From positions 1 to 64,000 of the forward strand of contig JAUIJH010000001.1 in the NCBI GenBank assembly GCA_030431335.1: a stretch of DNA of 64,000 nt, in the 5' to 3' direction. Made by a program: the position numbers and the translations under genes. Origin of the DNA: Alphaproteobacteria bacterium. Its GTDB lineage: Bacteria; Pseudomonadota; Alphaproteobacteria; Rhizobiales; Amorphaceae. Below the pieces are notes generated by a model, which was given only the letters and a program-made list of their open reading frames with translations, was not told the DNA's origin and did no database searches. The stretch's first letter is position 1; every line of letters starts with the position of its first letter. Positions 61,144 to 64,000 of the stretch are shown piece after piece.

Positions 61144-62330
61144 TGCTGAAGGGCTATCCCCGCGCCGATGGGCGCAAGGGCATCCGCAACATCGTCGCGG
61201 TCGCCTACCTCGTGGAGTGCGCGCACCACGTCGCGCGCGAGATCGTGGCGCCGACGCGCGAGGACGCGCACGTCATCGGCTTCCCCGGCTGCTTCCCCAA
61301 CCCCTATGCGCAGAAGATGATGGAGCGGCTCTGCACCCACCCCAACGTGGGCGCCGTGCTCCTCGTCTCGCTCGGCTGCGAGAGTTTCAACCGCCGCCAG
61401 CTCGAAGACGTGGTGCGCGCCTCGGGGCGCCCGGTGGAAACGCTGGTGATCCAGCAGAACGGCGGCACCCGCACCACCATCGCCAAGGGGCGCGCCTTCG
61501 TCGCCGAATGCATCGCGGCGCTCGCCGGTGAGGAGCCGGTGCCCATGGATGTGTCGGAGCTCGTCGTCGGCACCGTGTGCGGCGGGTCGGACGGCACGTC
61601 CGGCATCACCGGCAACCCGGCGGCGGGGCTCGCGTTCGACAAGCTGGTCGCGGCGGGCGCCGCCTGCATCTTCGAGGAGACGGGCGAGTTGATCGGCTGC
61701 GAGGAGATCATGGCCAGCCGCGCCGCCACTCCCGCCCTCGCCGACGCGCTGCGCGAAACGGTCGCCAAGGCCGCCCGCTACTACGACACGCTCGGCCTCG
61801 GCAGCTTCGCGGCCGGCAACGCCGACGGCGGCCTCACCACCATCGAGGAAAAGTCGCTCGGCGCCTACATGAAGTCGGGCCAATCGCAGATCTCGGGCAT
61901 CATCAAGCCGGGCGACCTTCCGCCGCGCGGCGGGCTCTACCTGATGGACGTGGTGCCGGACGGCGAAGTCCGCTTCGGCTTCCCCAACATCTCCGACAAT
62001 GCCGAGATCGTGGAGATGATGGCCTCGGGCGCGCACCTCACCCTGTTCGTCACCGGGCGCGGCTCGGTGGTGGGCTCGGCCCTCGCGCCTGTGCTCAAGA
62101 TCGCCGCCAACCCGCACATGTACGCCAACCTGTCCGAAGACATGGACGTCAACGCGGGCCGCATCCTCAACGGCGACACGGGCCTCGAAGAGGTGGCCGA
62201 CGAGATCTATGCCGGCGTCCTCGCCCTTGCCTCGGGCGAAAAGTCGAAGTCCGAGGATCTCGGCCACACCGAGTTCATCCTCACCTACAAGACCTTCGAG
62301 CCGCTCGGCCCGGCCTGCCTGCCAGCCTGA
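61143..62330 (+). CDS. UxaA-family dehydratase, large subunit
   Basis: 395 residues of the C-terminal catalytic part of altronate/D-galactarate-type hydro-lyases. Motifs: GYPRADGRKGIRNIVAVAY, GFPGCFPNPYAQ, LLVSLGCESFN, QQNGGTRTTI, CGGSDGTSGITGNPAAGLA, and ETGELIGCEE, all Cys/Glu-rich metal-site contexts. Two-piece members of this family include galactarate-type dehydratases and sulfolactate sulfo-lyase; neither can be excluded. The start is the ATG that overlaps the small-subunit stop. Confidence 0.9.
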   Translation: MLKGYPRADGRKGIRNIVAVAYLVECAHHVAREIVAPTREDAHVIGFPGCFPNPYAQKMMERLCTHPNVGAVLLVSLGCESFNRRQLEDVVRASGRPVETLVIQQNGGTRTTIAKGRAFVAECIAALAGEEPVPMDVSELVVGTVCGGSDGTSGITGNPAAGLAFDKLVAAGAACIFEETGELIGCEEIMASRAATPALADALRETVAKAARYYDTLGLGSFAAGNADGGLTTIEEKSLGAYMKSGQSQISGIIKPGDLPPRGGLYLMDVVPDGEVRFGFPNISDNAEIVEMMASGAHLTLFVTGRGSVVGSALAPVLKIAANPHMYANLSEDMDVNAGRILNGDTGLEEVADEIYAGVLALASGEKSKSEDLGHTEFILTYKTFEPLGPACLPA

Positions 62331-62339
62331 ATTTGGCGC

Positions 62340-62398
62340 CGAGGGGGACGAAACGTCGCCCTCGCCCGGCCCGATAGTTGTTAGAACCGGTGCCGGGC
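62340..62398 (+). other. Two consecutive hairpins in the gap before the HyuA gene
   Basis: CGAGGG-G-GACG / CGTC-G-CCCTCG with an AAA loop (62340-62364), then GCCCGGC (62364-62370) with GCCGGGC (62392-62398). No strong T run follows, so termination may be partial. No gene or clear promoter is seen in the 106-nt gap. Confidence 0.45.
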
Positions 62399-62436
62399 CG
62401 CCCTAAAGTCGCGGCTTCTCACAGCGGAGGCGATGG

Positions 62437-64000
62437 ATGGGCGCGGCGGCGATCAGGCTCGGGGTGGACATCGGCGGCACGTTCACCGACGTCGTGCTCG
62501 AAGACGGCGGCGGCGCGCGCGTCTCCGCCAAGGTGCTCACCACCCTCGCCGCGCCGGAAGACGCCATCCTGGAGGGCATCCGCGAGGTGTGCCGCAAGGC
62601 CGATGTCGCGCCCGGTGCCATCGGCCAGATCATCCATGGCACCACGCTCGCCACCAACGCGCTGATCGAGCGGCGCGGCGCCAAGACCGCGCTCGTCACC
62701 ACGAAGGGCTTTCGCGACGTCATCGAGATGCGCACCGAAAGCCGCTTCGAGCAGTACGACCTCGACCTGACGCTGCCCGAGCCGCTCCTGCCGCGCAACC
62801 GCCGCTACGTGGTCACCGAGCGCGTCGAAGCCACCGGCCGCGTCCTCGTCCCGCTCGACCGTGCCGAGGTGGAGGCGCTGGCGGAGGACCTCAAGGCGGC
62901 CGAATATGACAGCGTCGCCATCGGCCTCCTGCATTCCTACGTCAACGACGCGCACGAAAAGGCGATCCGCGATGTCTTGGCCGCGCGGCTGCCGGGGGTG
63001 GCGCTGTCGCTGTCGAGCGAGGTCTCGCCGCAGATGCGCGAGTACGAGCGCTTCAACACCACTATCGCCAACGCCTACATCAAGCCGCTGATGGCGAGCT
63101 ATCTCGGGCGCCTGCGGGAGCGGCTCGCGGCCGAGGGCGTCGCGGCGCCCGTCTTCCTGATGCACTCGGGCGGCGGCATCATCTCGCTGGAGACGGCGGC
63201 CGAGTTCCCGGTGCGCCTGGTGGAATCGGGACCGGCTGGCGGCGCCGTGTTCGCCGCCGACATCGCAGCCCGCCACGGGCTCGACAAGGTGCTCTCCTTC
63301 GACATGGGCGGCACCACCGCCAAGATCTGCCTGATCCGCGGACGCACGCCCAAGACGGCACGCGTGTTCGAGGTGGCCCGCTCCTATCGCTTCAAGAAGG
63401 GCTCGGGGATGCCGATCTCGATCCCCGTCATCGACATGGTGGAGATCGGCGCGGGCGGCGGCTCACTGGCACGCGTCGACGCCATGCGCCAGATCCGCGT
63501 CGGCCCGGAGAGCGCCGGCTCCGTGCCCGGCCCCGCCTCCTACGGGCGCGGCGGCGAGCGCCCCGCCGTCACCGACGCCGACCTCGTGCTGGGCAAGCTC
63601 GACGCGGACAATTTCGCCGGCGGCTCCATCGCCCTCTACCCGGACCGGGCCGAGCGCGCGTTGGCAACGGCCTTGGGCGAACCGCTCGGCATGGACCCGG
63701 TGGAAGCCGCCTACGGGCTCGCCGAGGTGGTGGACGAGAACATGGCCAACGCCGCCCGCGTCCACGCGGTGGAAAACGGCGAGGACATCTCAACCTATAC
63801 GATGATCGCCTTTGGCGGCGCGGCCCCGCTGCATGCGGCGCGGCTGTGCGAAAAGCTCGGCATCGCGCGCTGCCTGGTGCCGCAGGGCGCGGGCGTCGGC
63901 TCGGCCATCGGTTTCCTGCGCGCCCCGTTCGCGTTCGAGGCGAACCGCACGATGCTCACCCGCATGAGCGCGTTCGACGGGGCGGCCATCGCCGCCCTCT
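62437..64000 (+). CDS. Hydantoinase A / oxoprolinase-family protein, N-terminal part (runs off the window)
   Basis: At least 521 residues, open to the window end; the ORF track omits it because no stop is inside. The N-terminal actin-like ATPase motif is RLGVDIGGTFTDVVLE, then IIHGTTLATNALIERRGAK, and the second phosphate motif is LSFDMGGTTAKICLIRG. This is the HyuA family (ATP-dependent hydantoin/oxoproline hydrolases and acetone-carboxylase-type subunits); full-length proteins are near 680-700 residues. GGAGG lies 7-11 nt before the ATG. A HyuB-type partner is expected just beyond the window. Linkage to TRAP system 4 is likely but crosses two hairpins. Confidence 0.9.
   Translation, partial: MGAAAIRLGVDIGGTFTDVVLEDGGGARVSAKVLTTLAAPEDAILEGIREVCRKADVAPGAIGQIIHGTTLATNALIERRGAKTALVTTKGFRDVIEMRTESRFEQYDLDLTLPEPLLPRNRRYVVTERVEATGRVLVPLDRAEVEALAEDLKAAEYDSVAIGLLHSYVNDAHEKAIRDVLAARLPGVALSLSSEVSPQMREYERFNTTIANAYIKPLMASYLGRLRERLAAEGVAAPVFLMHSGGGIISLETAAEFPVRLVESGPAGGAVFAADIAARHGLDKVLSFDMGGTTAKICLIRGRTPKTARVFEVARSYRFKKGSGMPISIPVIDMVEIGAGGGSLARVDAMRQIRVGPESAGSVPGPASYGRGGERPAVTDADLVLGKLDADNFAGGSIALYPDRAERALATALGEPLGMDPVEAAYGLAEVVDENMANAARVHAVENGEDISTYTMIAFGGAAPLHAARLCEKLGIARCLVPQGAGVGSAIGFLRAPFAFEANRTMLTRMSAFDGAAIAAL

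Overview
The window comes from a high-GC bacterial chromosome, most likely an alphaproteobacterium of the Hyphomicrobiales/Rhodobacterales kind. This rests on the very GC-rich wobble positions, the run HIG1-domain protein / PduO-type adenosyltransferase / etfB / etfA / 3-hydroxybutyryl-CoA dehydrogenase, which is typical of that class, and the abundance of TRAP transporters. No rRNA, tRNA, CRISPR array, insertion sequence or phage gene was seen. Almost every base is in a gene or a short regulatory gap.

Layout. 1-8.8 kb: tail of a CsbD-family gene with its terminator, an MFS transporter, an acyl-CoA ligase/ketopantoate-reductase-like/HAD-dehalogenase operon, and three unrelated alpha/beta hydrolases. 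8.9-15.4 kb: a hexuronate/mannonate unit (uxuA-uxuB, divergent FCD-GntR regulator, TRAP system 1). 15.4-22.8 kb: housekeeping block (tesB, a UbiH-family hydroxylase, HIG1 protein, pduO, etfBA, hbd, poxB). 23.1-35 kb: a catabolic island with TRAP system 2 (fused DctQM), a DUF6807 protein, a cupin, an FAH-family hydrolase, an APH-fold kinase and a divergent enolase paralogue in one tight minus-strand operon. A LacI-type regulator is divergent from it, and a Gfo/Idh/MocA dehydrogenase and a 2-hydroxyacid dehydrogenase share the same palindromic operator. 34.6-39.9 kb: a second LacI regulator divergent from an enolase-superfamily (MR) dehydratase and an ABC sugar importer that lacks an ATPase. 40-41.1 kb: L-threonine aldolase. 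41.4-47.5 kb: split TRAP system 3 (dctP with an M24 peptidase-fold enzyme and a GntR regulator on one strand; a serine-glyoxylate-type aminotransferase with dctQM on the other). 47.5-55.5 kb: a LysR regulator divergent from a complete ABC sugar importer that carries a DUF4432 mutarotase-like protein and a cytoplasmic sulfatase. 55.5-64 kb: FCD-GntR regulator, TRAP system 4, an RraA-like aldolase, an MR-family dehydratase, a two-piece UxaA-type dehydratase and the start of a HyuA-family gene that runs off the end.

How it works together. About 40 kb of the window is a mosaic of import-and-degrade modules for acidic or modified sugars. Each module has a binding protein plus permease, a dedicated regulator divergent from or at the head of the operon, and a few enzymes (dehydratases, dehydrogenases, hydrolases, aldolases). 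Inverted-repeat operators can be read directly for the LacI-1, GntR-2 and GntR-3 modules, and plausible ones exist for LacI-2 and LysR.

The best candidate for an undescribed pathway is the 23.1-34.6 kb LacI-1 regulon. It couples a kinase-fold protein to an enolase homologue in which two conserved active-site residues are changed (Glu to Asp and His to Ala by motif alignment). All functional calls are from reading sequence motifs; no database search was run.
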